A stretch of 34,744 nucleotides of DNA from Acinetobacter pecorum (GCF_014837015.1 NZ_JACSPT010000025.1:1-34744), one strand, 5' to 3'. Shown: positions 16,631 to 25,566, counted from the first letter of the stretch. Notes: a model not told the origin generated them from the sequence alone. A program made the numbers and translations.

Positions 16631-17974
16631 TTAAGCAGACTTGACTGAAATGAGTTTTGCATACAGATCGTATTCATCTGCATCAGTAATCTCAACTTCA
16701 AGCAAATCCCCTGCCTTAATGACACTTTTATCGATATCTTCAACAAAAACATTGCCATCAATTTCAGGTGCATCTGCATACGAACGTGCAACCGCTACCG
16801 GGAATTCATCTTCCAAGTCATCTACCAGCACAGTCATGATCTGACCGATACGCTGTTGGAGTTTGGCTGCCGAGATTTCCTGCTGAACCTGCATGAAACG
16901 CTCATAGCGTTCTTGTTTAATTTCTTCAGGAACGTGATCTGGCAAATCATTTGCTGTCGCACCTTCAACTGGCGAATAGGTGAAACATCCTACACGGTCC
17001 AGCTGGGCTTCTTTCAGCCAGTCCAGTAACATCTGGAAGTCTTCTTCGGTTTCACCCGGGAAACCCACCACAAATGTTGAACGGAGCACCAGATCAGGAC
17101 ATTTCTCACGCCAGATTTTCAAACGCTCCAGGGTATTTTCACTGTGCGCAGGCCGTTTCATCAGTTTGAGAATTTTTGGACTTGCATGCTGGAATGGAAT
17201 ATCCAGATAAGGCAGGATTTTGCCTTGTGCCATCAAGTCGATCACCGCATCCACATGTGGATACGGGTAGACATAATGCAGACGCACCCAAATGCCTAAC
17301 TGACCCAGTGCTTCACACATGTCATAGAATTTGGTTTTAACCGGCTGGCCATTCCAGAAATCCAGCTTGTATTTCGTGTCCAGGCCATAAGCAGAAGTAT
17401 CCTGGGAGATAACGAGTACTTCTTTTACACCGGCACGTTTCAGCGCTGCAGCTTCTTCAAGCACAGAACCGACTGGACGTGAAACTAAATCGCCACGCAT
17501 GCTTGGAATAATACAGAAGGTACAACGATGGTTGCAGCCTTCTGATATTTTCAGATAAGCATAATGTTTTGGGGTCAGGCGGATGCCTTGCTCTGGAACC
17601 AGATCAATAAATGGATTGTGTTTTGGCGGCTCAGGCACGTATTGATGAACCGCATCCATAACCTCTTTATATGCCGCTGCACCTGTCACTTTCAGGACAT
17701 TCGGATGCATCTGGCGAATCTTGTCTTCGTCTTTACCTAGACAACCTGTTACGATCACGCGACCATTCGCGCTCATCGCCTCACCAATCGCATCTAGCGA
17801 TTCTTGCACTGCGGATTCAATGAAACCACAGGTATTTACTACAACTAAATCAGCACCGTCATAATCCGAAGCGACGTCATAACCTTCAGTCTTTAACTGG
17901 GTTAAAATACGTTCAGAATCTACCAATGCCTTAGGACAACCTAAAGATACAAAACCGACTTTGGGGGACTTCAT
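16631..17974 (-). CDS. rimO: Ribosomal protein S12 methylthiotransferase RimO
   Basis: RimO is a radical-SAM enzyme that adds a methylthio group to the conserved Asp of ribosomal protein S12. The N-terminal methylthiotransferase domain holds Cys13, Cys49 and Cys78, ligands of the auxiliary Fe-S cluster. The radical-SAM CxxxCxxC motif is Cys147, Cys151 and Cys154 in [20 protein letters not shown]-terminal TRAM domain (about 380-447) binds S12. The S12-type rather than tRNA-type (MiaB) assignment rests on the [14 protein letters not shown] start. The length is 447 aa. It is the first gene of the minus-strand cluster and divergent from ntrB. Confidence 0.96.
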   Translation of the reverse strand: MKSPKVGFVSLGCPKALVDSERILTQLKTEGYDVASDYDGADLVVVNTCGFIESAVQESLDAIGEAMSANGRVIVTGCLGKDEDKIRQMHPNVLKVTGAAAYKEVMDAVHQYVPEPPKHNPFIDLVPEQGIRLTPKHYAYLKISEGCNHRCTFCIIPSMRGDLVSRPVGSVLEEAAALKRAGVKEVLVISQDTSAYGLDTKYKLDFWNGQPVKTKFYDMCEALGQLGIWVRLHYVYPYPHVDAVIDLMAQGKILPYLDIPFQHASPKILKLMKRPAHSENTLERLKIWREKCPDLVLRSTFVVGFPGETEEDFQMLLDWLKEAQLDRVGCFTYSPVEGATANDLPDHVPEEIKQERYERFMQVQQEISAAKLQQRIGQIMTVLVDDLEDEFPVAVARSYADAPEIDGNVFVEDIDKSVIKAGDLLEVEITDADEYDLYAKLISVKSA

Positions 17975-18001
17975 GAATTTTCGCTCTACTAGAATGCGCG
18001 T

Positions 18002-18007
18002 ATTGTA
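18002..18007 (-). promoter_or_regulatory. Candidate -10 element for rimO
   Basis: On the minus strand TACAAT, followed by a GC-rich discriminator (ACGCGC), lies about 28 nt before the rimO ATG. No good -35 hexamer is visible at 16-18 nt, so this is a weak call. Confidence 0.3.
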
Positions 18008-18056
18008 TGTCTTTTCGCATCATAAAAATAGTTGAAAACCTGACTCTTTGCATCAC

Positions 18057-18118
18057 GCACTAAAATATAGCCATAAAATATTCAAGATACCCAGCAACGC
18101 ACCAAAATGAATCATTTT
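18057..18118 (+). promoter_or_regulatory. Candidate NtrC enhancer sites upstream of ntrB
   Basis: Two related elements start GCACTAAAAT (18057) and GCACCAAAAT (18099). Each matches one half of the enteric NtrC site GCACC-N5-GGTGC, with partial dyad symmetry. Their centres are 42 bp apart, about 140 and 183 bp upstream of the predicted sigma54 start, which is a normal enhancer distance. The second overlaps a perfect 15-nt palindrome, AAAATGAATCATTTT (18104-18118). Binding is inferred, not shown. Confidence 0.4.
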
Positions 18119-18219
18119 AGATTTACAGCCTCAAATTAATCCGTTATATCTAAGATGAACCATGTTGCTCTGCCACATTTCTGCGTTTTCCAGCAAAAAA
18201 TAAACTCTATTCATAAAAG

Positions 18220-18237
18220 TTGGCGTGCATCTTGCAT
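18220..18237 (+). promoter_or_regulatory. Sigma54 (-24/-12) promoter of ntrBC
   Basis: TTGGCGTGCATCTTGCAT carries the invariant GG (18222-18223) and GC (18234-18235) separated by exactly 10 nt. It matches the TTGGCAC-N5-TTGCA consensus except in the CAC segment. Transcription would begin about 18247, some 70 nt before the ntrB start. A sigma54 promoter needs an NtrC-type activator, and the operon encodes one. Confidence 0.75.
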
Positions 18238-18315
18238 CAAATCAGAACTTAAAATTGATTAAATTGCTTTATGAAGATGCCATTGCGCCATTTTAATACA
18301 GGAACAAACCCGCGA

Positions 18316-19425
18316 ATGGATCAACTTATTCCGATCGACTATCGTGTTTTAGTGGACAATATGACCACATGTATCTTATTGATAGACCGCGATCTAAATA
18401 TTTATTATCTGAACTCTGCCTGCGAAGCCCTATTTGATGTGAGCTTATTTCGGGCGAGTGGCACATCTGTGCTGAATATTTTGCAAAACCCGACAGATGA
18501 GTTTAATACCGAAGAAGCCCTGAATAATACCTTAAGTACGGGACAGCCCTATACGCGTCGTGAAGCCACTATTCTGGTCAACTTTAAAGACATTCATGTC
18601 GATTACACTGTTTCTCAGCTAAACCTTGGCAAACCTTATCATCCGCTGTTACTCATCGAACTCAATCCTCGCGATCGCATGCTAAAAATCTCGCGTGAAG
18701 AAAATCTGGTACAACAGCACCAGGTCGCGCGCCAGCTGATTCGCGGTGTCGCGCATGAAATCAAGAATCCACTCGGTGGCATTCGCGGGGCGACCCAATT
18801 GCTGGCACGCAGCCTGAATGATCCACAATATAAAGAATTTACTGACATTATCATTAGCGAAGTGGATCGACTTAGAAATCTGGCCGATACCATGCTCGGC
18901 TCACGCCAGCTTCCAAGCTATGAACTGGTCAATATACATGAACCCCTGGAACGGGTACGCTCCCTGATTGCCAGCCAGACCAAAAAGAAAATCAAAATTA
19001 CCCGGGATTACGACCTGTCATTACCTGAAGTTCTGGCAGACCGAGACCAACTGATTCAAGTCATTTTGAATATTTGTGCCAATGCTGTACAGGCCATGAC
19101 CGAAAACAAAGAATTCTTTATCGAACATCAACCGGAACTGATTCTAAGAACCCGGATTCAGCGTCTCTTTACCATTAACGGGGTGATTCACCGTTCTGTG
19201 GTACGGATTGATATTGAAGACAATGGCCCGGGAGTTCAGGAAGACATTATCGAATCGGTGTTTTATCCACTGGTCACCAGCCGGGCCAAAGGAACCGGTC
19301 TGGGCCTCAGTATTGCTCAAAATATTATTCATCAGCACAACGGCATGATCGAGTGTCAGTCTGTGGCTGGAAAAACTGTCTTTAGCTTATATTTACCTTG
19401 GGAGTCAAATCATGTCGCGAAATAA
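18316..19425 (+). CDS. glnL: Nitrogen regulation sensor kinase/phosphatase NtrB
   Basis: NtrB (GlnL) phosphorylates NtrC under nitrogen limitation and dephosphorylates it when bound by PII. The cytosolic protein has an N-terminal PAS domain (about 8-110; ILLIDRDLNIYYLNSACEAL). It is followed by the HisKA dimerisation helix with phospho-acceptor His147 in GVAHEIKNPLGGIRGA and the HATPase domain (NICANAVQAM, IDIEDNGPGV, RAKGTGLGLSIAQNII). I chose ATG 18316 (MDQLIPIDYRV, 369 aa). The frame is open to 18271, but those 15 residues are not conserved-looking. The gene overlaps ntrC by 14 nt. glnA, which precedes ntrBC in enteric bacteria, is not here. Confidence 0.95.
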   Translation: MDQLIPIDYRVLVDNMTTCILLIDRDLNIYYLNSACEALFDVSLFRASGTSVLNILQNPTDEFNTEEALNNTLSTGQPYTRREATILVNFKDIHVDYTVSQLNLGKPYHPLLLIELNPRDRMLKISREENLVQQHQVARQLIRGVAHEIKNPLGGIRGATQLLARSLNDPQYKEFTDIIISEVDRLRNLADTMLGSRQLPSYELVNIHEPLERVRSLIASQTKKKIKITRDYDLSLPEVLADRDQLIQVILNICANAVQAMTENKEFFIEHQPELILRTRIQRLFTINGVIHRSVVRIDIEDNGPGVQEDIIESVFYPLVTSRAKGTGLGLSIAQNIIHQHNGMIECQSVAGKTVFSLYLPWESNHVAK

Positions 19426-20893
19426 AATATGGGTGATTGATGACGATCGCGCCATGCGCTGGGTACTGGAAAAGACCTTTAAAGAAGAAGGTCTGGATGT
19501 GACCAGTTTTGAAGAAGCACAATCTGCTCTGGATCAATTGAGTATTGAAGCACCCGATGTAATTCTGACCGATATCCGCATGCCGGGTATTGATGGACTT
19601 ACCTTCCTGGGCAAGGTTAAACACAGTTATCCTGACCTGCCCGTCATTATTATGACAGCACATTCAGACCTGGAATCTGCTGTATCAAGTTATCAAACCG
19701 GTGCATTTGAATATTTACCTAAGCCTTTTGATATTGATGAAGCGCTGGCGCTGGTAAATCGTGCAATTTTACATATCACCAAGCTACAGCAGCAGGAGTC
19801 AGCAAAGACTGCCCCGCCAATTCAATCTACAGAGATTATTGGTGAGTCACCTGCCATGCAGGAAGTATTCCGAGCCATTGGCCGTTTGTCTCAATCGCAC
19901 ATTACCGTATTGATTAATGGTGAGTCGGGTACAGGTAAAGAGCTGGTGGCGCATGCCCTGCATCGTCATTCACCACGCAGTTCAAAACCTTTTATTGCAC
20001 TCAATATGGCAGCCATTCCAAAAGACCTGATCGAAACCGAACTGTTCGGTCATGAGAAAGGTGCTTTTACCGGTGCCAATACCCAACGTCAAGGCCGTTT
20101 TGAACAGGCCAACGGCGGTACATTGTTCTTAGATGAAATTGGTGACATGCCATTTGAAACCCAAACACGTTTATTGCGTGTACTCGCAGATGGCGAGTTC
20201 TACCGTGTCGGTGGTCATATTCCGGTTAAGGTCGATGTGCGTATCGTGGCAGCGACGCATCAGGATCTGGAAAAGCTGGTCCATGATGGCCGTTTCCGGG
20301 AGGACTTGTATCACCGACTGAATGTGATCCGGATTCATATCCCAAAACTGGCACATCGCTCTGAAGATATTCCAATGCTGGCACAGCACTTCCTTGCACG
20401 TGCAGGTAAAGAACTCGGTGTAAATCCTAAGATATTGCGTCCTGAAACTCAGGAATACATGCAAAAGCTGCCTTGGCAAGGTAATGTTCGTCAGCTGGAA
20501 AATACCTGTCGCTGGCTAACTGTCATGATTACAGGTCGTGAAGTTTATCCTGAAGACCTGCCACCTGAACTGAAACAGATTCCGATCCAGCAACAGGATC
20601 CTGGTGCTCCGATCCCAAACCTGAACCAGATTGCACCGCATCACTGGGATGAATTACTAGGTCAATGGGCAATCCAGAAGCTGAAAAATGGCGAGATGAA
20701 ATTACTGGATGCAGCGACACCCATGTTTGAGCGCACCCTGATCAATGCAGCCCTGCAACAAACACGCGGCCGCAAGCGTCATGCTGCCGAACTTCTGGGC
20801 TGGGGGCGTAACACCTTGACCCGCAAACTTAAAGAACTGGGCATGGACAGTGCTGATGATGACGAAGTAGAAGAAATCGAAAGCCAGGCCTGA
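19412..20893 (+). CDS. glnG: Nitrogen regulation response regulator NtrC
   Basis: NtrC (GlnG) is a sigma54 enhancer-binding activator of nitrogen-scavenging genes. The receiver domain (1-120) has the acidic pocket IDDD, phospho-acceptor Asp54 in LTDIRMPGIDG, and Lys in YLPKPFD. The AAA+ domain (about 140-375) has Walker A GESGTGKE, the sigma54-contacting GAFTGA loop and Walker B GGTLFLDEIGDMP. The C-terminal Fis-type helix-turn-helix is RTLINAALQQTRGRKRHAAE followed by LLGWGRNTLTRKLKEL. The length is 493 aa, against 469 in E. coli. A strong terminator follows. Confidence 0.97.
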   Translation: MSRNKIWVIDDDRAMRWVLEKTFKEEGLDVTSFEEAQSALDQLSIEAPDVILTDIRMPGIDGLTFLGKVKHSYPDLPVIIMTAHSDLESAVSSYQTGAFEYLPKPFDIDEALALVNRAILHITKLQQQESAKTAPPIQSTEIIGESPAMQEVFRAIGRLSQSHITVLINGESGTGKELVAHALHRHSPRSSKPFIALNMAAIPKDLIETELFGHEKGAFTGANTQRQGRFEQANGGTLFLDEIGDMPFETQTRLLRVLADGEFYRVGGHIPVKVDVRIVAATHQDLEKLVHDGRFREDLYHRLNVIRIHIPKLAHRSEDIPMLAQHFLARAGKELGVNPKILRPETQEYMQKLPWQGNVRQLENTCRWLTVMITGREVYPEDLPPELKQIPIQQQDPGAPIPNLNQIAPHHWDELLGQWAIQKLKNGEMKLLDAATPMFERTLINAALQQTRGRKRHAAELLGWGRNTLTRKLKELGMDSADDDEVEEIESQA

Positions 20894-20897
20894 AAAT

Positions 20898-20923
20898 AAA
20901 AAAGCACCCGCGGGTGCTTTTTT
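20898..20923. terminator. Strong bidirectional terminator after ntrC
   Basis: A perfect 26-bp palindrome is made of AAAAAAGCACCCG and its complement. The GC-rich stem is flanked by an A run and a T run, so it terminates ntrBC on one strand and the small gene at 20942 on the other. Confidence 0.9.
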
Positions 20924-20941
20924 ATTACGACCAGTAAAAAG

Positions 20942-21268
20942 CTAGACAGTTAAACCAATATAACGTGAATAGCCTGCTGCGCCCAAATCAGATTTTAATA
21001 TTAAATAGTTTGGATATGTACTTAGGCTAATTTCCTCAAACATATTTACCACGTCGTCATTGGCATGCAATTCATCCACTGTTTTTTGCATGGTTTGCTC
21101 GAATTCATCAGTGATATATTCAAAGCCAATATCCATGGCAATAAACAAGGTATGTTCACAAGGTTGGATATATTGCTCTTCCTGCCAGTTAATGATGTCT
21201 TGGTGGCAATGTGGGCAGGCAATATTATCGGTGGCCTGAATCGAAAGCGGAATAATTTGATATGCCAT
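20942..21268 (-). CDS. Hypothetical protein with a CPHC zinc-knuckle-like motif (108 aa)
   Basis: The family was not recognised. It is a small acidic cytosolic protein with no signal peptide. It has CPHCHQD near residue 18 and PCEH near residue 36, so one Zn-binding site (two Cys, then Cys/His) is likely. The C-terminal half is alpha/beta in appearance. An extended -10 promoter (TGCTAAAAT) lies 30 nt upstream, and the bidirectional terminator of ntrC lies just past the stop. That makes it an independent transcription unit. No strong Shine-Dalgarno is seen. A link to nitrogen control is not supported beyond adjacency. Confidence 0.65.
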   Translation of the reverse strand: MAYQIIPLSIQATDNIACPHCHQDIINWQEEQYIQPCEHTLFIAMDIGFEYITDEFEQTMQKTVDELHANDDVVNMFEEISLSTYPNYLILKSDLGAAGYSRYIGLTV

Positions 21269-21297
21269 ATGAAAGTCAATCTGTTTGCTATTTGTCT

Positions 21298-21306
21298 ATT
21301 TTAGCA
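21298..21306 (-). promoter_or_regulatory. Extended -10 promoter for the 108-aa gene
   Basis: On the minus strand TGC-TAAAAT forms an extended -10 element about 30 nt before the start codon. No clear -35 is present, which extended -10 promoters can tolerate. Confidence 0.5.
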
Positions 21307-21349
21307 AATTTTATGGATTGTCTTTACTCAATTAAAAAATCCGGATGAT

Positions 21350-21378
21350 AAAAAGGGAATCTTCAGACTCCCTTTTTT
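21350..21378. terminator. Terminator of the MFS transporter gene
   Basis: AGGGA/TCCCT, an A-C mismatch and TCT/AGA form a stem with a short loop. T runs occur on both strands. It lies 26 nt past the transporter stop on the minus strand. Confidence 0.8.
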
Positions 21379-21403
21379 AATATTGAAAGCTCTCAAGGCT
21401 CAA

Positions 21404-22609
21404 TTAGGTATGTGCAGCCTTATAACGTGATAATGCTGTGACTGCGACTGCCGAGACCACCACTGCCGGTAAACTTGCCATAAGAATACCTGTAGTTCCA
21501 AAACCCAATGCCAGAATCTTTCCGGTTAACAACGGCCCGGTCATCGCCCCTAAACGTCCTAGCGAGATTGCACTCCCCACACCGGTCACCTTACCCAAGT
21601 CCGAATAAAAAATCGGTGAGATCCCGTAGAGAATAGACTGGCCACCTGTAGAGAAAATACCCCCCATAATTCCCGCAAAAATCAAAAGTGGAATAGAAGT
21701 AGTGGTAAAAAGTAATACCAAGGCCACAAACAAACCACTATAAATAATGACTGCCATTTGCCAAAGCTTTAAACGGTCCAGTAAATAACCCAAGCTCAAG
21801 GTACCAATCACTGCCCCTACCTGGAACATTAACATTACCAAAAATGCCTGCTGCTTCTGCAAACCTTGTTCCATAAGTAAATTAGGCAACCAGCTGATCA
21901 AAATATAATTGATCATGAGGGTAAAAAAGAAACCAACCCAAAGAGGTAATGTATTTCTATACTGTCGCTGCTTGAACAAAACTTCAGCCATTCCCGGTAC
22001 AGCTTCGCCAGAAACCGGCACTTCCGCATTCATTTTAGGCTTATCTTTAAGAATAAACGCCATCAATGGAATCAATACCAAAGGCGTTAATCCCCCAATC
22101 AGGAATAAGGTTTGCCATTGAATATCCGGAAGCAGCATGGCCAGACCGGCAACAAAGATCGCACCTACCGGCAAACCACAATACATCAAACTATTTAACT
22201 TGCCACGGTTGGCTTCCGTTGCTTCATCACCGACGACTGAAATCATGGTCGGCATTGCGGCACCTAAACCCAGCCCGGTAAAGAAACGCGCTGCATATAA
22301 AACTTCGATACTTGGCGCAATCGCAGTCAGCGACATGAACAGACCAAAAATAGTCACAGAGAGCATCAGGACTTTTTTTTGCCCTAAATAATCGGCGATA
22401 CGTCCACCAAAGAATGCGCCGAACAGCATTCCGAAGACGCCTAGGCTAAACACATAACCCATTTGAACCTGACCTAAACCAAAGCTTGCTGCAATTCCTT
22501 TCGCTGCAACCCCGGGAGCTTGAAGGTCAAAACCTTCAAAAAATGCGACCCAAAAACATAAGAATATGGTTAAGATTTTTTGGGTTTTTCCGCTGTATGG
22601 CTGTGCCAT
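21404..22609 (-). CDS. MFS transporter, aromatic acid:H+ symporter (AAHS) type
   Basis: This is a 12-helix major facilitator of 401 aa. The N-terminal half has the AAHS hallmark with a charged Asp in helix 1 (FFEGFDLQAPGVAAKGIAAS), then the loop 2-3 motif GGRIADYLGQKKVL and RFFTGLGLGAAMPTMISVVGDE in helices 4-5. The repeat-like GYLLDRLKLW lies between helices 8 and 9. Relatives (PcaK, BenK, MhpT, VanK) carry protonated aromatic acids such as 4-hydroxybenzoate, benzoate or 3-hydroxyphenylpropionate. No catabolic or regulator gene is beside it, so the substrate cannot be named. A 7-bp dyad lies 60-85 nt upstream. Confidence 0.8.
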   Translation of the reverse strand: MAQPYSGKTQKILTIFLCFWVAFFEGFDLQAPGVAAKGIAASFGLGQVQMGYVFSLGVFGMLFGAFFGGRIADYLGQKKVLMLSVTIFGLFMSLTAIAPSIEVLYAARFFTGLGLGAAMPTMISVVGDEATEANRGKLNSLMYCGLPVGAIFVAGLAMLLPDIQWQTLFLIGGLTPLVLIPLMAFILKDKPKMNAEVPVSGEAVPGMAEVLFKQRQYRNTLPLWVGFFFTLMINYILISWLPNLLMEQGLQKQQAFLVMLMFQVGAVIGTLSLGYLLDRLKLWQMAVIIYSGLFVALVLLFTTTSIPLLIFAGIMGGIFSTGGQSILYGISPIFYSDLGKVTGVGSAISLGRLGAMTGPLLTGKILALGFGTTGILMASLPAVVVSAVAVTALSRYKAAHT

Positions 22610-22667
22610 GATTGATCTCCATCAATAATCTACAAATCGCTTCATCACCTGGCGATCCGTTACCCTA

Positions 22668-22692
22668 TTCTCAACTTAATGCTGATTGAGAA
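22668..22692. promoter_or_regulatory. Dyad upstream of the MFS gene, possible operator
   Basis: TTCTCAA (22668-22674) and TTGAGAA (22686-22692) are perfect inverted 7-bp arms with an 11-nt spacer, the geometry of many LysR-type regulator sites (T-N11-A). It lies 60-83 nt upstream of the MFS start codon. No regulator gene is adjacent. The rest of the 315-bp gap between the MFS gene and mnmG shows nothing else I can name except the mnmG terminator. Confidence 0.35.
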
Positions 22693-22884
22693 ATAGCACG
22701 ACAATAGTCGGGTTTAAGTACTCTCATCGGCAATAAATAGTGTCAAAATTAGACCTAAAAGATTAAGTATCCAGACTTATTACATCTTAATAATTTCAAT
22801 TGAATATATTTTTCAATAACTTGACTTCATAGTAGGTATTTCTAATCTCACGATAGTCAAAACTTATACAAAACCACCAGCCAA

Positions 22885-22911
22885 TAAAAAACCCGCGAGA
22901 TGCGGGCTTTT
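22885..22911 (-). terminator. Terminator of mnmG
   Basis: CCCGC at 22892-22896 and GCGGG at 22902-22906 form the stem with a GAGAT loop. On the minus strand six U residues follow. It lies 13 nt past the mnmG stop. Confidence 0.85.
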
Positions 22912-22924
22912 CTAGCTCAAAATC

Positions 22925-24805
22925 TTAAGCAGATTTTTTCGCTTGGACATTCTTACGAATCGTGATCATCACCAGTTGTACTGCTGCTGGGGTTACACCT
23001 GGAATACGGCTTGCTTGCGCTAAAGTCTCAGGACGAACATCTTTCAGCTTCAGAGTAATTTCACGAGACAAACCCGACACGATGTCATAGTTAAAATCAG
23101 CAGGAATACGGGTTTCTTCCAGACGTTTCATTTGTGCCACGTCTTCATGCTGACGGTTAATATAACCCGCATATTTCACTGCAATTTCAATTTGTTCACC
23201 GACAAATGGTGAGACTTCAGAATTGGTCAATTCTGCAATTTGAGCAAATGAAATATTAGGACGTTTCAACAAATCAATTGCCGAACACTCTTTAGACAGG
23301 TCTGCACCGGTCATCTCAACGAATTTTTTACCCATTGGATTGTTTGGCGCCGCCCACAGATGCTGCAAACGACCTGTTTCTTTTTCTACTGCTTCCATTT
23401 TCTCGCAGTATGCAGCCCAACGTTCGTCATCCACCAGACCCATTTCACGTCCGATTGGCGTTAAGCGCTGGTCTGCATTGTCTTCACGCAGCATCAAACG
23501 GTATTCCGCACGCGAGGTAAACATGCGGTACGGTTCTTTGGTACCTAATGTGATCAGGTCATCCACAAGTACACCCATATACGCTTCATCACGTTTTGGT
23601 GTCCATTGCTCCTGATCCCACGCACGGCGTGCAGCGTTCAAGCCTGCCAGCAAACCTTGCGCACCTGCCTCTTCATAACCGGTGGTACCGTTGATTTGGC
23701 CAGCAAAATACAGGTTATTGATCGCTTTGGTTTCAAGCGTGAACTTCAAGGCTTGCGGGTTGAAATAATCGTACTCAATCGCATAACCCGGACGAAGAAT
23801 ATGCGCATTCTCCATACCACGGATAGAACGTACCAGTTCAAACTGAACGTCAAATGGTAATGATGTTGAAATACCGTTCGGATAAAGCTCGTGTGTATCC
23901 AGACCTTCAGGCTCTAGGAAAACCTGATGCGAGTCTTTATCGGCGAAACGGTGAATCTTATCTTCAATCGACGGACAGTAACGTGGCCCCACCCCTTCAA
24001 TCACCCCGGTATACATCGGTGAACGGTCTAAACCGCCACGAATGATTTCATGCGTGCGCTCATTGGTATGCGTAATATAGCAATTTACCTGCTCAGGGTG
24101 CATTGATGCATCCCCCATGAATGACATGGTCGGAGACGGGAAATCACCAGGCTGTGGCGTCATCACAGAGAAATCAACCGAACGCGCATCAATCCGTGGT
24201 GGTGTACCTGTTTTTAAACGACCTACCGGCAGTTGCAGCTCACGTAAACGATGGGCAAGTGAAATAGACGGTGGATCACCGGCACGACCACCACTGGATT
24301 TTTCCAACCCCACGTGAATTACGCCGCCCAAAAAGGTCCCTGCGGTGAGCACAACGGTTTTCGCATCAAAGCGAATACCCATTTGGGTTACAACACCTTT
24401 AACAGTATCGCCTTCAAGAATCAGGTCATCTGCTGCTTGCTGGAAAATATCTAAGTTCGCTTGGTTTTCTAATGTTTCGCGAATAGCGGCTTTATATCGC
24501 ACACGGTCAGCCTGCGCGCGAGTGGCACGAACCGCTGCACCTTTACGTGAATTTAAAATACGGAATTGAATACCGCCTTTATCGGCAGCCAGCGCCATAG
24601 CGCCGCCCAAGGCATCAATTTCACGTACTAAATGCGATTTACCAATACCCCCGATGGCCGGGTTACAGCTCATCTGCCCTAAAGTCTCAATGTTGTGAGT
24701 TAAGAGTAAAGTCTGTCGGCCCATACGCGCCGCAGCTAAGGCCGCTTCCGTACCGGCGTGACCGCCACCGATAACAATAACATCGTATACTTTAGGATAG
24801 TGCAT
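22925..24805 (-). CDS. mnmG: tRNA uridine-34 carboxymethylaminomethyl synthase subunit MnmG
   Basis: MnmG (GidA) with MnmE installs the carboxymethylaminomethyl group on the wobble uridine of several tRNAs, using FAD, NADH and methylene-THF. The N-terminal FAD Rossmann motif is [21 protein letters not shown]. GidA signatures are [36 protein letters not shown], the catalytic-cysteine segment [14 protein letters not shown], and [20 protein letters not shown]. The helical C-terminal domain (about 550-626) binds MnmE and tRNA. The length of 626 aa is normal. It is monocistronic, with an extended -10 promoter and its own terminator. Confidence 0.98.
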   Translation of the reverse strand: MHYPKVYDVIVIGGGHAGTEAALAAARMGRQTLLLTHNIETLGQMSCNPAIGGIGKSHLVREIDALGGAMALAADKGGIQFRILNSRKGAAVRATRAQADRVRYKAAIRETLENQANLDIFQQAADDLILEGDTVKGVVTQMGIRFDAKTVVLTAGTFLGGVIHVGLEKSSGGRAGDPPSISLAHRLRELQLPVGRLKTGTPPRIDARSVDFSVMTPQPGDFPSPTMSFMGDASMHPEQVNCYITHTNERTHEIIRGGLDRSPMYTGVIEGVGPRYCPSIEDKIHRFADKDSHQVFLEPEGLDTHELYPNGISTSLPFDVQFELVRSIRGMENAHILRPGYAIEYDYFNPQALKFTLETKAINNLYFAGQINGTTGYEEAGAQGLLAGLNAARRAWDQEQWTPKRDEAYMGVLVDDLITLGTKEPYRMFTSRAEYRLMLREDNADQRLTPIGREMGLVDDERWAAYCEKMEAVEKETGRLQHLWAAPNNPMGKKFVEMTGADLSKECSAIDLLKRPNISFAQIAELTNSEVSPFVGEQIEIAVKYAGYINRQHEDVAQMKRLEETRIPADFNYDIVSGLSREITLKLKDVRPETLAQASRIPGVTPAAVQLVMITIRKNVQAKKSA

Positions 24806-24840
24806 AGTGGTAAATTGAGAGATAAAAAGAATAGCTGGGC

Positions 24841-24849
24841 ATTATAGCA
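24841..24849 (-). promoter_or_regulatory. Extended -10 promoter of mnmG
   Basis: On the minus strand TGC-TATAAT is a perfect -10 with the TGn extension, placing the start of transcription near 24834, about 29 nt before the mnmG ATG. No clear -35 is seen. Confidence 0.65.
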
Positions 24850-25058
24850 AATTTCATTCTAAAGTAGACGAATTCAATCGATTTTATCTTGATATAACAA
24901 CCTTTATATAGCAATTGGATAATGCAATGTAATTTAACTTTGCAGAGTAACTATATAAATTAAACATATAAGCCAAGAAATTTACTCGATTTACATTGTT
25001 TAATTTCGCATATTTTTTAATCTATACATTGATGACATTACAAACAAAGGTATAGAAG

Positions 25059-25514
25059 ATGAATAAGAATATTTTGCTCTCAACTGTTTTATGTGGCTTA
25101 TGTCTTGCTCCATTTGCTGCTATCGCAAATGATAAAATTGCGACCAGTTATAATGCTCAAAAGTACCAACAGGTTTGTAAAGGCAAAACCCAAGGTGCTC
25201 AAGTCAGTTACAGTACACGCGGGGTTCTCTTTAATGGCACCTGTGAACCACGTTTCTTCCCTGCCGGTAATCCTAGTTCTATCATAGGTGACGAGCCTGA
25301 ACTTTATACTGCATGTACAAGCACAAGTGGCACAGCCACAGCGACCATTAATGGTACACAAATGAGCGGTAAGTGTGCTTTAGGCTTTACTCCACCGCAC
25401 CCTCCTGTATCACAAATGATGCAGAATCAGTCACAAATGCAAAATCAGCGTATGCAACAACAAAACAATACTCAACCAATGCAACAGGGTTCTCAAACAC
25501 AGCCCGGCATGTAA
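25059..25514 (+). CDS. Small exported protein with a duplicated two-cysteine module (151 aa)
   Basis: The family was not recognised. A signal peptide (MNKNILLSTVLCGLCLAPFAAIA, cut before NDK) points to the periplasm or beyond. The mature part contains two similar modules: about residues 36-69 (Cys40 to Cys62, with NGTC near the end) and about 82-113 (Cys86 to Cys106, with SGKC). Each reads C-x19/21-C followed by an aromatic-rich stretch, so each probably closes one disulfide. The tail from residue 115 is low-complexity and rich in Gln, Met and Asn. An AAGG-type ribosome site precedes the ATG and a terminator follows. The function is unknown. Confidence 0.75.
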   Translation: MNKNILLSTVLCGLCLAPFAAIANDKIATSYNAQKYQQVCKGKTQGAQVSYSTRGVLFNGTCEPRFFPAGNPSSIIGDEPELYTACTSTSGTATATINGTQMSGKCALGFTPPHPPVSQMMQNQSQMQNQRMQQQNNTQPMQQGSQTQPGM

Positions 25515-25566
25515 TATGTAAGCAGTCCTATCCATAAACTGGCTGCATTACAAGAAAAAGTTATGA

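Noticed and set aside
22371..22380. Run of eight T residues inside the MFS gene as a phase-variable tract
   Set aside because: It simply encodes Gln-Lys-Lys in the conserved GQKK loop, and the frame is intact. No evidence of slippage.
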